Shown here: positions 11,677-22,660 of the stretch, in pieces
How positions within the stretch are numbered: the stretch's first letter is position 1
Layout of the letters: every line of letters begins with the position of its first letter
Source of the DNA: Schistocerca nitens
Lineage: Eukaryota > Arthropoda > Insecta > Orthoptera > Acrididae
Direction of reading: 5' to 3'
Length of the DNA stretch: 64,000 nt
Assembly: GCF_023898315.1 (NCBI RefSeq)
Contig: NC_064623.1
Coordinates: 18,923,140-18,987,139, forward strand
The notes under the pieces: generated by a model
What the model was told of the DNA's origin: nothing
What the model saw: only the letters and a program-made list of their open reading frames with translations
The model's database searches: none
Made by a program: the position numbers and the translations under genes

Positions 11677-11762
<86 letters not shown>
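11677..11762. repeat. Compound (AC)n(AT)n microsatellite
   Basis: About 11 AC units pass directly into about 31 AT units. It is perfect over its length. The reading frame across it has no coding meaning. Confidence 0.95.
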
Positions 11763-12029
11763 CAGGGTGAATAATCTACAACTTGGACCGCGAAATTGTG
11801 GAAATGAAAAGTGCTATTGATGTTTGCGGTTTTCACAGAATGGATCGGTAATCAGGGATTCGGCTGTTAGGCAATCAACAGATTGTAATAATACAGTACT
11901 TAGAAATTGTACTTTTGTCCAAATATACATTTTTTTTAAATGGAACAACACCTACTGACGTTAACAAAATAAAAGTAGGGTACATTTGAATATCAGTGTT
12001 GTTTGTAGCAGGATTCTAGCGCGCGTCGC

Positions 12030-12445
12030 TTACAAGATATTGTATTTAGGAAAGTTTCCGTACCGGCATTTGTCACTTAGTTTGGAATTCCTGTGTGATG
12101 GTCTGTAAAGATGCATTACTACCCTCTTCAACTGTCGGCGGTCTCTGTCAGTCAACAGACGAGGTCGGCCTGTACGCTTTTGTGCTGTACGTGTCTCTTC
12201 ACGTTTCCACTTCACTATCACATCGGAAACAGTGGACCTAGGGTTGTTTAAGAGTGTGGATATCTCACGTACAGACGTATGACACAGTTGACACCCAATG
12301 ACCTGACCACGTTTCTGTCCTCTCACGATGTCTAATGACTACTGATGTCGCTGATATGGAGTATCTGACAGTAGGTGGCAACACAATCTACTTATTTCGA
12401 AAAACATATGTTTTGGGGGTGTCCGGATTCTTTGGTCACATAGTG
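12030..12445 (-). mobile_element. Tc1-like transposon (family C), 5' fragment
   Basis: The end at 12445, in reverse complement CACTATGTGACCAAAGAATC, matches the terminus of the family C copy at 29327-30770, with TA outside (12446-12447). The minus strand from 12326 encodes the transposase N-terminus (RGQVIGCQLCHTSVREIST, then VSDVIVKWKREETRTAQKR), which parallels 29468 onward. The copy breaks off near 12030 within the linker after the HTH domains. Confidence 0.82.
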
Positions 12446-12477
12446 TAGGTTCCATCCGTATCACATCTTTCTCCATC

Positions 12478-13113
12478 AGAAGGTGCACGGTAACGATTAT
12501 GAGAATCGGGTTCACTTGTTTACATGGGCATTAGAACAGGACGCTCCCGATGTATCTTGTTTAGTGACGATGCCACATTTGTCTATCACGGCCAGGTAAA
12601 CCGCCGAAAGATGCATTGTTGATCTGTTGACAGTCCCCTTTGGCTTCGTCAGATGGAACTTGAGCGTCCATGGAGTGTAAAAGTGTGGTGTCGGATAGTG
12701 AACCATCAGCTAATAAGCCCGTTGTTCATGGACTGAACACTGAAGACGCGCAAGTATCACCTGTTCCTCTGGAGACTAGGAGGAACTTGTGGTACCAACG
12801 TGACGATTGTCTAGTCCATAATGCACGAACTACTACTGCATTTCTTGACGTATTTTTTTCCAAACTGTCCGATTGGACGCACGGACCTTTCCTTGGCCGG
12901 CCTGTTCCCGCCTGTAAACTTTCTTCCGTCGGGAGAGCTGGGAACGCTCCCTACGAGGACATACCAACTACACCTGATGATGTGCGGCGACGTACTACTG
13001 CAGCCTGCTCGGGCAACAACGCTGAAATGTCGGCACGTGTGCAGCGGTCGTTGCGTACCACACTGGAAACGTGTTTTGCCGGTGCCGGCGGTCATTGTGA
13101 ACACAACCTGTGA
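12478..13113 (+). pseudogene. DD41D-type mariner-superfamily transposase fragment
   Basis: Matches the better copy at 49713-50672. Starts with HGNDYENRVHLFTWALEQD, then LFSDDATFVYHGQVNR (first Asp), LRQMELERPWSVKVWC, then NLWYQRDDCLVHNARTTTAF (second Asp). The segment that should carry the third Asp is garbled near 12880-12950. The C-terminus resumes with YEDIPTTPDDVRRRTTAAC and ends at a stop at 13111-13113. Frameshifts separate the parts. Confidence 0.78.
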
Positions 13114-13706
13114 TGCTAAGATGTGTCGCTACTGGGTAGAACCCATATAACATTCGTTCTTTGGTGTGTACTATCACAGGTGTTGCACAAGTGTCGCTGT
13201 GGGAACTTCTCGAAACACGATATCTCGTAAACGATTCGCACTATGATCCTGTAACAAACACCGCTGACATTCTAATTTATCGTGCTTTTAGTCTCTCGAT
13301 GTCAATAGGCATTCTTAATTTAAAAAAGCGTATATCTGCACAAGAAATATACTTTATAAATATTACTAAAACCTCTTTATTGGCGAAAAACATGAGCCCA
13401 TGACCACCAATTCTGTTCTGTGAAAAACTCGCATCAACAGCACCTTCCATTTCTCAAATAATAGCGGTGAACGTTTTAAGTCCTTCAACCTGTGTATCAA
13501 CATAAAAAGTGAAACTGATACAAGAGCAGATTTTTTATGTGTGGTATCTTTATACGTCAATATACATTTTTTTCTGCGTTGAGCGCGCCACAAACACGTA
13601 ACAAACCACGAAGTTTGTAACTTGATGTTTTCTGCACGGTCGTAAGTGCACCTCAGTATTATTATGCAAATAATTCTACCAATAATGAGTCATCTAGTCA
13701 TGTGTA
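13114..13706. other. No gene recognised
   Basis: Short spurious frames only. The first part may be the 3' end of the preceding transposon, but I see no terminal repeat. Confidence 0.5.
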
Positions 13707-13708
13707 TA

Positions 13709-15105
13709 CACTACTGGCCATTAAAATTGCTACACCACGAAGATGACGTGCTACAGACGCAAATTTAACCGACAGGAAGAAGATGCTGTGATATGCAAAT
13801 GATTAGCTTTTCAGAGCTGGTTGGCGCCGGTGGCGACACCTACAACGTGCAGAGATGAGGAAAGTTTCCAACCGATTTCTCATACACAAACAGCAGTTCA
13901 CCGGCGTTGCCTGGTCAAACGTTATTGTGATGCCTCGTGTAAGGATAATAAATGCGTACCATCACGTTTACGACTTTGATAAATGTCGGATTGTAGCCTA
14001 TCGCCATTGCGGTTTATAGTATCGCGACAATGCTGCTCGCGTTGGTCGAGATCCAATGACTGTTAGCAGAATATGGAATCGGTGGGTTCAGGAGGGTAAC
14101 ACGAAACGCTGTGCTGGATCTCAACGGCCTCGTATCACTAGCAGTCGAGATGACAGGCATCTTATCCGCATGGCTGTAATCGATCGTGCAGCCACGTCTC
14201 GATCCCTGAGTCAACAGATGGGGACGCTTGCAAGACAACAACCATCTGCACGAACAGTTCGACGACGTTTGCAGCAGCACGGACTATCAGCTCGGAGACC
14301 GTGGCTGCGGTTACCCTTGACGCTGCATCACAGACAGGAGCGCCTGCGATGGTGTAGTCAACGACGAACCTGGGTGCACCAATGGCACAACGTAATTTTT
14401 TCGGATGAATCCAGGTTCTGTTTACAGCATCATGACGGTCGGATCCGTGTTTGGCGACATCGCGGTGAACGCACATTGGAAGCGTGTATTCGTCATCGCC
14501 ATACTGGCGTATCACCCGGCGTGACGGTATGGGGTGCCATCGGTTACACGTCTCGGTCACCTCTTCTTCGCATTGACGGTACTTTGAACAGTGGACGTTA
14601 CATTTCAGATGTGTTACGACCCGTGGCTCTACCCTTCATGCGATCCCTGCGAAACCATACATTTCAGCAGGATAATGCGCGACCGCATGCTGCAGGTCCT
14701 GTAACGGCCTTTCTGTATATAGAAAATGTTCGACTGCTGCCCTGGCCAGCACATTTCCCAGATCTCTCACCAATTGAAAACGTCTGATCAATGGTGGCCG
14801 AGCAACTGGCTCGTCACAATGCGCCAGTCACCACTCTTGATGAACTGTGGTATCGTGTTGAAGCTGCATGGGCAGCTCTACCTGTCCACGCCATCGAAGC
14901 TCTGTTTGACTCAATGCCCAGGCGTATCATGGCCGTTATTACGGCCAGAGGTGGTTGTTCTTGGTTCTGATTTCTCAGGATCTGTGCATCCAAACTGCGT
15001 GAAAATGTAATCACATGTCAATTCTAGTATAATATACTTGTCCAATGAATACCCGTTTATCATCTGCATTTCTTCTTGGTGTAGCAATTTTAATGGCCAG
15101 TAGTG
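13709..15105 (+). mobile_element. Tc1-like transposon (family B), complete copy 1
   Basis: TIRs CACTACTGGCCATTAAAATT at both ends (the right one in reverse complement from 15105), each flanked by TA (13707-13708 and 15106-15107), the normal Tc1 target duplication. Length 1397 bp. It carries one transposase gene in forward orientation with two stop codons. Further copies lie at 31213-32611 and 46647-49191. Confidence 0.96.
13930..14970 (+). pseudogene. Tc1-like transposase (family B), two nonsense codons
   Basis: One continuous frame of 346 codons from ATG at 13930 to TGA at 14968. It is interrupted only by TAG at 14017 and TGA at 14785, and has no frameshift. Starts MPRVRIINAYHH; HTH with ARVGRDPMTVSRIWNRWV; then SARTVRRRLQQHG; FSDESRF (first Asp), FQQDNARPH (second Asp) and LSPIENV (Glu) with 34 residues between, so DD34E. 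Both stops are probably single-base changes, since the other copies have sense codons there. All catalytic residues are present, but the protein would end after 29 residues. Confidence 0.94.
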
Positions 15106-15107
15106 TA

Positions 15108-15474
15108 TAACATTTGATCGAAATTTTTCCAAATGTTCCTGATTCAATCTTCTGTGTCTCCATACATATTGGAAAATAGATACCTCTAAAGATTGAGTTT
15201 ATGGTAACTGTTGACTTCTTATTTCGCATCCCCAACTACTTTCCACGCCCAATCTTGAATCTGTTGGACAATTTATTTCATTTTGGTTTTGAAATAAGTA
15301 TGATAAATTTTAATTTTGTTCAAAAACGCAATAAATAGGTACACACATAAATAAAAAGGTAGGAATTTTTTTATTTTTAAAATAATTTAGGACTTAAGTG
15401 GATAATATGCTTTTAGTAAATGAAAGAAAACTAAACCAGTATTGTAAAATGTAAACTTTCCCGGCTCTAAATGT
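15108..15474. other. No gene recognised
   Basis: AT-rich flank of the Tc1 copy, with no features. Confidence 0.5.
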
Positions 15475-15476
15475 CA

Positions 15477-15761
15477 CAATTCATAACATGTGCCGGGCTA
15501 TTATGCCGTTGGCGAATGTATTTCACATTTAAACCCAACATCGACCCTACATGCGGGGCACATTTTCAGTTGATATCGTAGGTTCTTTGAGTGTCAGACT
15601 CACGCTCTGTTTCGCTGCTGACTGTCAAGATGTGAATCGGACGCTTAAAGAAGCTACGATTCCGCTTGAAAATGTCCTCCGCAGATGGAGTCAAAAATGT
15701 TCGGTTTAAATGTGAAGTACATTCGATCACAGCACAAAAGCCCGACGTATTTTATTAATTG
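15477..15761. repeat. Hairpin (foldback) repeat
   Basis: The left arm, from CAATTCATAACATG at 15477 to about 15606, pairs with the right arm, from about 15629 to TTATTAATTG at 15761. Shared blocks include TTCACATTTAAACC, ACATTTTCA and ATCGTAG. The two arms differ at roughly one base in four, and the loop is about 22 bp. No coding sense. It is either a foldback MITE or the inverted end of a larger element. Confidence 0.78.
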
Positions 15762-15764
15762 TAA

Positions 15765-16844
15765 ACCAAAATTTTTTGGTAGAACGAAAAACCTGTACAA
15801 AGTTGCAGATTTTTACTTAACTCGATGACTAATATCAGGCCAAGACCTATTTTCAAATCATCGTAACATGTCGAAAATGGCATTTCCTTAGATGTCAAAA
15901 ATGTGCAATGAACATTTACAGTGCATACAGTATGCTAGAAGTTCGTTAATATTTTTTTGATTTGTCTCTGTATTTTTTCAAAATTTGTGTCGATGTGAAA
16001 ATGTTGTCTGTACACGATCTAACAACCTGGAAGCAACATTGTTCTCCTTGGTTTCTAAAATTGGCCTCCAGAGCCTCTTTTTTCATTTCTTTCCATAAAC
16101 TTTCATAAATGTGTCTGTAACAAAATTTCCTCTACAATTCGACAAAATTTTGCGATCCTCCCTCTTATATTTGGCATATAAGTTTGTTTTAATATAAACT
16201 GTTATTAACAGTGCCTGGTTTCTGGTTTTGATTCTTCGCAATAATTAATCTGAATACGTTATCAGGTACCATACACTCTTTATTCACGTACGGAAATTTG
16301 TTTTAATCATGAAACGCAACACTTACGTGTTGTTGGTTGTGTTTCACAAAGACAAAAGATGATTTCAGTTGTTTCTCTTGTCTCTAGTGAGCTCACGTGG
16401 TCCGTTGCCAGGATACGCCCCTCCTGTCATAGTCGTCCATGCCTTCAGCTGTCCAGCTACCTACACAGTGCGCCAATAGCACGTAGCACGGGCGCTCCGA
16501 CTTTCAGCTGTATACTGATGTCATACAGTTACGTCAGTGTATTCGTTCCCGCATATTAATCCTCCTGTGAATACGTCACTCAAGTAGACAGCATCCACAC
16601 CAGCTTCGGAGGACCGTAACTGATTTACGACGAGACAGCGATCCGACGCTTCGCTAAGAATCCACTCCGCAAAGCAGCTGTCTCAATGCGCTGCACGCGA
16701 GGTAAGTCCGCTAACAGAATATCTCCAGCTAGATCAATTATCGTCCCGTTTCCGACTGTCCAACTGATGCGACGTTTTCATTTCTACGCGCAGTGCTGCT
16801 AGGACCCTGATCAAAATTATCAGGGATCACGGGCCAGGCTCTGG
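15765..16844. other. No gene recognised (1.1 kb)
   Basis: Nothing identifiable. The region becomes more GC-rich after 16370. A short frame at 16359-16559 has no recognised similarity. Confidence 0.5.
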
Positions 16845-16845
16845 A

Positions 16846-17855
16846 AATACATCTACATCTACGTGATTACTCTGCTATTCACAATGAAGTGCCTGGCAGA
16901 GGGTTCAATGAACCACCTTCAAGCTGTCTCTCTACCGTTCCACTCACGAACGGCACGCGGGAAAAACGAGCACTTACATTTTACTGTGCGAGCCCTGATT
17001 TCTCTTATTTTATCGTGATGATCATTTCTCCCTATGTAGGTGGCTGCCAACAGAATGTTTTCGCAATCGGAGGAGAAAACTGGTGATTAAAATTTCATGA
17101 GAAGATCCCGTCGCAACGAAAAGTACCTTTGTTTTAATGATTGCCACTCTAATTCACATATCATGTCTGCGACACTGTCTCCCCTATTTCGCGATAATAC
17201 AAAACGAGCTGATCGTTTTTGTACTTTTTCGATGTCATCCGTCAGTTCCACCTGATGCGGATCCCACACCACACAGCAGTACTCCAGAATAGGGCGGACA
17301 AGCGTGGTGTAAGCAGTCTCTTTAGTAGACCTGTTGCACCTTCTAAGTGTTCTGCCAATGATCGCAGTCTTTGGTTTGCTCTACCCACAATATTATCTAT
17401 GTCATCGTTCTAGTTTAGGTTATTTGAGATTGTAATCCATAAGTATTTAGTTGAATTTACAGCGTTCAGATTTGTGTGACTTATCGCGTAATCGAAATTT
17501 AGCTGATTTCTTTTAGTACTCACGTGAATAACTTCACACTTCTCCTTATTCATGGTCAACTGCCGCTTTTCGCACGATACAGATATCTTATCTAAATCAT
17601 TTTGCAAGTCGTTTTGATCATCTGATAACTTTACAAGACGGTAAATGACAGAATCACCTGCAAACAATCTACTACGGCTACTCAGATTGTCTCCTATGTC
17701 GTTAATATAGATCAGGAACAATAGAGGGCCCTTAACACTTCCTTGGGGAACGCTGGATATTACTTCTGTTTTACTCGATGACTTTCCGTCTATTACTACG
17801 GACTGTGTCCTCTCTGGCAGGAAATCACGAATCCAGTCGAGCAACTGAGGCGATA
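16846..17855 (-). pseudogene. Jockey-like LINE (family G), 3' part, copy 1
   Basis: Minus strand. 17844-17410 encodes RT: LDWIRDFLPERTQSVVIDG, then SSVPQGSVKGPLLFLIYIND, then LFAGDSVIYR, where the FADD box has become FAGD, so an essential Asp is lost, then KCEVIHV. After a frameshift, 17272-17087 encodes VWDPHQVELTDDIEKVQKRS and ARFVLSRNRG, a conserved C-terminal region. The 3' end, in reverse complement, finishes with GTAGATGTAGATGTATT near 16846, the same tail as the copy at 37758-39095. 5'-truncated. Confidence 0.87.
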
Positions 17856-17911
17856 CTCAATAGGATACAACAGGGATGACGTCACAAGTTACCACAGATG
17901 AAGCATTGCAA

Positions 17912-18106
17912 CTGAAGAATGGGATACTAGTACTAGCGAAGGCAAAAAAAAGCGAAAGACGAAAAATTTGTATGTTGTACTTCAGTTGACCAATGTAGTC
18001 AACTGAAGAATAGGATACAACCATTGTAGTTCAGTTAGGTACAGTATGCCAATGTTACATACTTCACTTTTTTTTCTTTTTCTAGTACTAGTATCCCACT
18101 CTTCGG
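17912..18106. repeat. Inverted-repeat element, about 195 bp
   Basis: The left arm GAAGAATGGGATACTAGTAC, followed by an A-rich run (17914-17975), pairs with the right arm that ends GTACTAGTATCCCACTCTTC (about 18050-18104). Inside is a smaller palindrome around TTCAGTTGAC and GTCAACTGAA (17982-18016). It abuts the 5' break of the LINE. Confidence 0.72.
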
Positions 18107-18109
18107 TTC

Positions 18110-18800
18110 ACATACATAGTACAAGATACGAACCAATTGCAGAAGACACAACAATTGGAACGACTCGCCGTCAGACAAAGGTATAATCCAAAACATGTAG
18201 ACAAATGATTTAAAATTACTTACAAGTGAGAAAAAGCATTCACATTATCTGTCTCTTAATAAAACATATATTATTTCTATTTACGATTATGACGCTTCGC
18301 CACAGAAGACAATGGATTTATTATCTGTGGCTCGAAAATAAACAAATTTATGTCTACGACTGCAGTATGACGTTACTGGTCGAAGCCGACCACTTGTATC
18401 CCACTCATCTGCTGACCACAGGCCCTATGGAGTTGAAAGAGAAATAACGATACTAAGCAACGTAGTGGTAATGCCTGCTATGGGGTCACTGCTCGGTGAG
18501 CATTTTGCATTGCATTTCTTTATAACGCTATTTGCTGTCATATTTTCTTCAGTTTCAAGACAAATTATATTTATAATCTCTACCGTGTACGAAAGACAAA
18601 ATATTGTCTGTTCTGTTTTGGAAGGAGTTGTAGCACTATTTACTTCATTTATCAGTCATTTTTTTCTTTGCAATAAGTTATTTAATTCGTAATGTTAATC
18701 GTGTAGAGATTTTTGTGTGATACTCGAATGGTATTCGTTCCAACAAACAATTAAAAGTCGGGTGTGGGATAAACGTTTCGATTTACTACTGAAGTATACA
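18110..18800. other. No gene recognised
   Basis: AT-rich. Two frames of about 75 codons at 18226 and 18465 are hydrophobic but show no family signature, and I leave them uncalled. Confidence 0.5.
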
Positions 18801-18802
18801 TA

Positions 18803-20239
18803 AACTGAAGTGACAAGAGTCCTAGGATAGAGATACGCACATACTGTATACGAACATCGCGTACAAAAGATATAAAGGAAAGTGTATTGGCGGAATTGTC
18901 ATTAGTGCTCACGTGATTCATGTGAAAAAGCATCCGCCGTGATTACTGCGGCACGACGGAAATTTACAGACTTTTAACGCGGAACGACAGTTAGAGCTAG
19001 ACGCATGGGAGATTCCATTTCGTAAATCGTTACGGAATTCAGTATTCCGAGATCGGCAGTGTCAAGTGCGTGCCGAGAACACCAGTATTCAGGTATTACC
19101 TCTCCCCGTGGACAACGTAATGGTCGGTGGCCTTCACTTAACGACCGAGAACAGTGGCGGTGCTGACAGACAAGCAACATTGCGTGAAATAAGAACATAA
19201 ATCAATTTGGGGCATACGACGAACGTATCCGTTAGGACAGTGAGGCGAATTTTGACGTTTATGCGCTGTGGCAGCAGACGACCGAAGCGAGTGCCTCTGC
19301 TAACAGCACGACACCGCCTGCAGCGCCTCTCCTGGGCTCGTGACAATACCGGTTGGACCCTAGACGACAGAAAACCGTGGCTCGGTCGCATGACTCTAGA
19401 TTTCAGTTGGTATGAGCTGATGGTAGGGTTCGAGTGTGGCGGAGACCCCACGAAACCGTGGACCCAGTTTGTCAACAAGGCACTGTGTAAGCTGGTGGTG
19501 GCTCTGTAATGGTGTGGGCTGTGTTTACGTGGAATGGACCGGGTCTTCTGGCCCAACTGAACCTATTATCGACTGAAAGTGGCTATGTTCAGTATCGGTT
19601 GGACCGTAGACGAATGGAAAACCCTAGTCTGGTCAGACGAATCCCGATTCCAGTTGGTGAGAGCTGATGGTAGGGTTGGAGTGTGGTGCAGGCGCCATGA
19701 AGCCATTGAGCCAAGTTGTCAACAAGGCACTGTGCAGGCTGGAGGTGGTTCCATAACGGTGTCAGCTGGGTTCACATGGAACGGACTGGTTCCTCTGGTC
19801 CAACTGAACCGATCACTGACTGGGAATGGATTATTTGGGCTAGTTCTACAATTTTTGCAGCCGTTCATGGACTTCATCTTCCAAACAACGATGGAATTTT
19901 TGCGGACGACAATGCACCATGTCACCGGGCCACAAGTGTTGGCGATTGGTACGAAGAACATTCTGAACAGTTGGAGTGAATGGTTTTGCCACCCAGATCG
20001 CCAGACATGAACCCTATAGAACGTTTGTAGGACTTAATCGAGAGGTCAGTTCGTGTGCACAGAATCCTGCACCGGCAACACCTTCGCAATTATGGACGGC
20101 TATAGAGGCTGCATGCCTCTGTACTTCTGCAGCGGACTTCCAACTACTTGTTGAATTCGTTCCACGTTCGCACCACGGCGGGCAGTACGAAGTTGGACAC
20201 GGTACTAGGGCGTAACCGATGACTCTTGTCACCTCAGTG
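18803..20239 (+). mobile_element. Tc1-like transposon (family F, DD36E) with duplicated centre
   Basis: TIRs: AACTGAAGTGACAAGAGTCC on the left and, in reverse complement from 20239, CACTGAGGTGACAAGAGTCA on the right, with TA at 18801-18802 and 20240-20241. The transposase is broken. Its middle part occurs twice, at 19349-19563 and 19594-19810, and the two are clearly diverged. The second copy keeps VWSDESRFQLV (first Asp). It continues to ADDNAPCHRATSV and MNPIERL with 36 codons between Asp and Glu (one of them a TGA), the DD36E spacing of the group known as Incomer. Confidence 0.88.
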
Positions 20240-20349
20240 TATATTCATAACGGCGTATCGTAGTGTCAACTTGAGCTACCACCACAGTCGAAAAATCTCT
20301 CTAGGACAAGGTTCGACGCGTCGGTTTTGTTCGCCAACGTGTGTGGGAC

Positions 20350-21305
20350 AAACTGCCTATTTGCTCCTGTGTCGGGTTCTTCGGCCGACGTTCGTCTGAT
20401 GATTTTACTGACGGTTTCGGCAACACGAGTGGCTGGCATTGTAAAGGCTCCACCCTCCATTGCCGGTGGTGAATTGGAGCCGAGCTCGAGGCCGCAGACT
20501 ATATGTACTTGGAGCGCCAGGTGTTTGTGTATTTCTACAGCTTCTCTAAACAAGCGGGTGTAACAGAGTCAAACACTCGACGAAGTAAGAAATCAGGAAA
20601 AGAAATGTCGGGTACGGCCTTTTTGCCCAGAGTGACGGACAGAATTGGCGGTATATTGCACAAACACGGTGTAAAGACAATTTTCAAACCGACAAGGAAG
20701 ATCAAAGAATGCCTTAGATCGGCAAACGATAAAAGGGACCCACTCGTAATGTCGGGAATATACCGTACACCGTGCACATGCGGTAAAGTTTATGTCGGAA
20801 TGACTGGACGACCAATCAACACCAGGAAAAAAGAACACAAGCCACATTGCAGGTTGACGCAGGTGGAGAAATCTTCCGTGGCAGAGCACGCGCTGAGTGA
20901 GGCCCACCATGTAATAAAAACCACCGACACGGTAGTTCTGGCTGTAGAGAAACGCTATGACACCCGCTTGTTTAGAGAAGCTGCAGAAATACACAAACAC
21001 TGTAACAGCTTAAACCAGAAAGAGGAAAGTCTTAAGGTAAACGGATCCTGGCTTCCCGTACTGCAGCGAACGACCGTCGCAGGTAGCAAGAGGAGAACCG
21101 CACCGGAAATGACCGCGGTGAAGCCCTCGGACGTTGGCGCGCCAGGTACATATAGTCTGCGGCCGCGAGCTCGGCTCCAGTTCACCACCAGCAATGAAGG
21201 GTGAAGCTTTGATAATGCCAGCCACTCGTGCTGGCGAAATCTCAGAAAAATCATGAGACGAACGTCGGCCGAAGAACCCGAGACAGAAGCAAATAGGCAG
21301 TTTTT
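20350..21305 (+). mobile_element. Penelope-like element 1, truncated, with inverted 3' end
   Basis: A forward segment (20563-21305) carries the end of a PLE: the linker after the reverse transcriptase, the GIY-YIG endonuclease and the 3' end. A second copy of the 3' end lies upstream in reverse orientation (20350-20562) and joins the forward piece directly. The two arms share the block that encodes FREAAEIHKH and the terminal region through GCAAATAGGCAGTTT. The inverted arm lacks about 145 bases present in the forward arm (about 21001-21145). The RT domain is absent. Partial inverted arrangements are known for this retroelement class. Confidence 0.85.
20563..21204 (+). pseudogene. PLE GIY-YIG endonuclease fragment
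   Basis: An open frame that runs out of the inverted arm without a stop. From 20563 it encodes SNTRRSKKSGKEM, FLPRVTDRIGGILHKHGV and FKPTRKIKECLRSANDKRDP, the linker typical of Penelope-like elements. From 20758 comes IYRTPCTCGKVYVGMTGRPI, with the GIY (as IYR) and YVG parts of a GIY-YIG nuclease, and the Arg and His in NTRKKEH. It ends with FREAAEIHKH, containing the conserved Glu, plus about 70 residues of tail. The nuclease core looks complete, but without RT the element could not replicate itself. Confidence 0.87.
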
Positions 21306-21712
21306 CAACAAGTGGCCACGAAAGCCGTCACAATTTTGTGTGGGACAATTGAACACAGATTTCTCTTCTTGAAAACATTCAGGAGAATATTTTCAGCCCT
21401 TGACTTGGAGATGTTCCTCCATTGGGAATACTCATACGCCAGGAACATAATCAGTCCCAGAAATTTTTGGACGGAGGGTTTATGTAGCTAAAGTTTGTTT
21501 TCCAATTTCAGCTTCGATTTATACGCGATAAGTTTCTTGGTTTTGTATTGAGTATCGTGGTATCCACTAGACCTGTAAAGCTGTTTTTACGATACCCAAA
21601 CAATTTCTTTTTGGCAAAATTATTAACATTCTTCTTGTGAAACCCTTTTATGAATTACTCCTGAAAACTACATATATTCGAAATGATCTCCTTTAAGTAG
21701 ATATTTTGCAAA
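21306..21712. other. No gene recognised
   Basis: The first 50 bases may still be the PLE 3' end. The rest is AT-rich and unassigned. Confidence 0.5.
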
Positions 21713-21717
21713 ATTAG

Positions 21718-22210
21718 TGTTGTGACTTGGCAAGACAGCCAAGCCACTAGGAGGTGAAGCCGAAAGGCACGCGTTTAAGCTCACGCAGGCTGGCGTGAGG
21801 TCTGGAACAGGTAAGGGAATTTATAGTAGCAAAGAACGTAAGTAACTACTGGAATACTTAACTTTAATTCATAATTGGTGAACGTCGATCTGACGGTACA
21901 TGCATCACAAGATAAATAGCAAATGATAATGGCGCCTTGCTAGGTCGTAGCAAATGACGTAGCTGAAGGCTATGCTAAACTGTCCTCTCGGCAAATGAGA
22001 GCGTATGTAGTCAGTGAACCATCGCTAGTAAAGTCGGCTATCCAACTGGGGCGAGTGCTAGGGAGTCTCTCTAGACTAGACCTGCCGTGTGGCGGCGCTC
22101 GGTCTGCAATCACTGATAGTGGCGACACGCGGGTCCGACGTATACTAACGGACCGCGGCCGATTTAAAGGCTACCACCTAGCAAGTGTGGTGTCTGGCGG
22201 TGACACCACA
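21718..22210 (+). mobile_element. Solo LTR, 493 bp
   Basis: Starts TGTTGTGACTTGGCAAGACA and ends GGTGACACCACA, so it has the TG...CA ends of an LTR. The flanks are an exact 5-bp duplication, ATTAG, at 21713-21717 and 22211-22215. No internal retroelement sequence or second LTR is nearby, which fits recombination between the two LTRs of a former element. Superfamily (Copia, Gypsy or other) cannot be told from the LTR alone. Confidence 0.88.
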
Positions 22211-22215
22211 ATTAG

Positions 22216-22660
22216 AGTCTACTTTTCTTGTGCTCGTTCAGGCTTATGCATGGTGCTCAGCCAGTCTGACCTATATAGTGTTATCTACAATTCGAAGCGA
22301 TTCTGTATATTCTACTCTTTTCCAAAGCTGAAGTGCTTTCTTTACCACTGAGCAAAAAGTATCGAATAGTGTTGTGCACACGGTATGGTCTTTGAAAGTT
22401 GATAGATTTAAGCTTTGTGGCCACATTCAGGGGTACCTTTCTTAAACCTGTAACGGTGCACCAATTATTAAGGTGTAGAGCTGAGTCGAGCACAGGTAAT
22501 GAAGAGAGGGTGTTAGGTGGCTTAATTATACATGGAGCGCCACGCTACACATTTTCATGCGTATTTCTGTGCCCTCAGAGTACTCTCCAGGTTTGTTAAT
22601 ATAATGAAAGGGTAACAGATCTTCTCTCGACACTCTTCGTATTACTAGTTGAAAACTGTA
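22216..22660. other. No gene recognised
   Basis: No identifiable elements between the solo LTR and the Tc1 copy. Confidence 0.5.

Noticed and set aside
18226..18692. Two hydrophobic frames of about 75 codons, possible membrane peptides
   Set aside because: No family signature, no recognisable start context, and AT-rich codons. They are likely chance frames.
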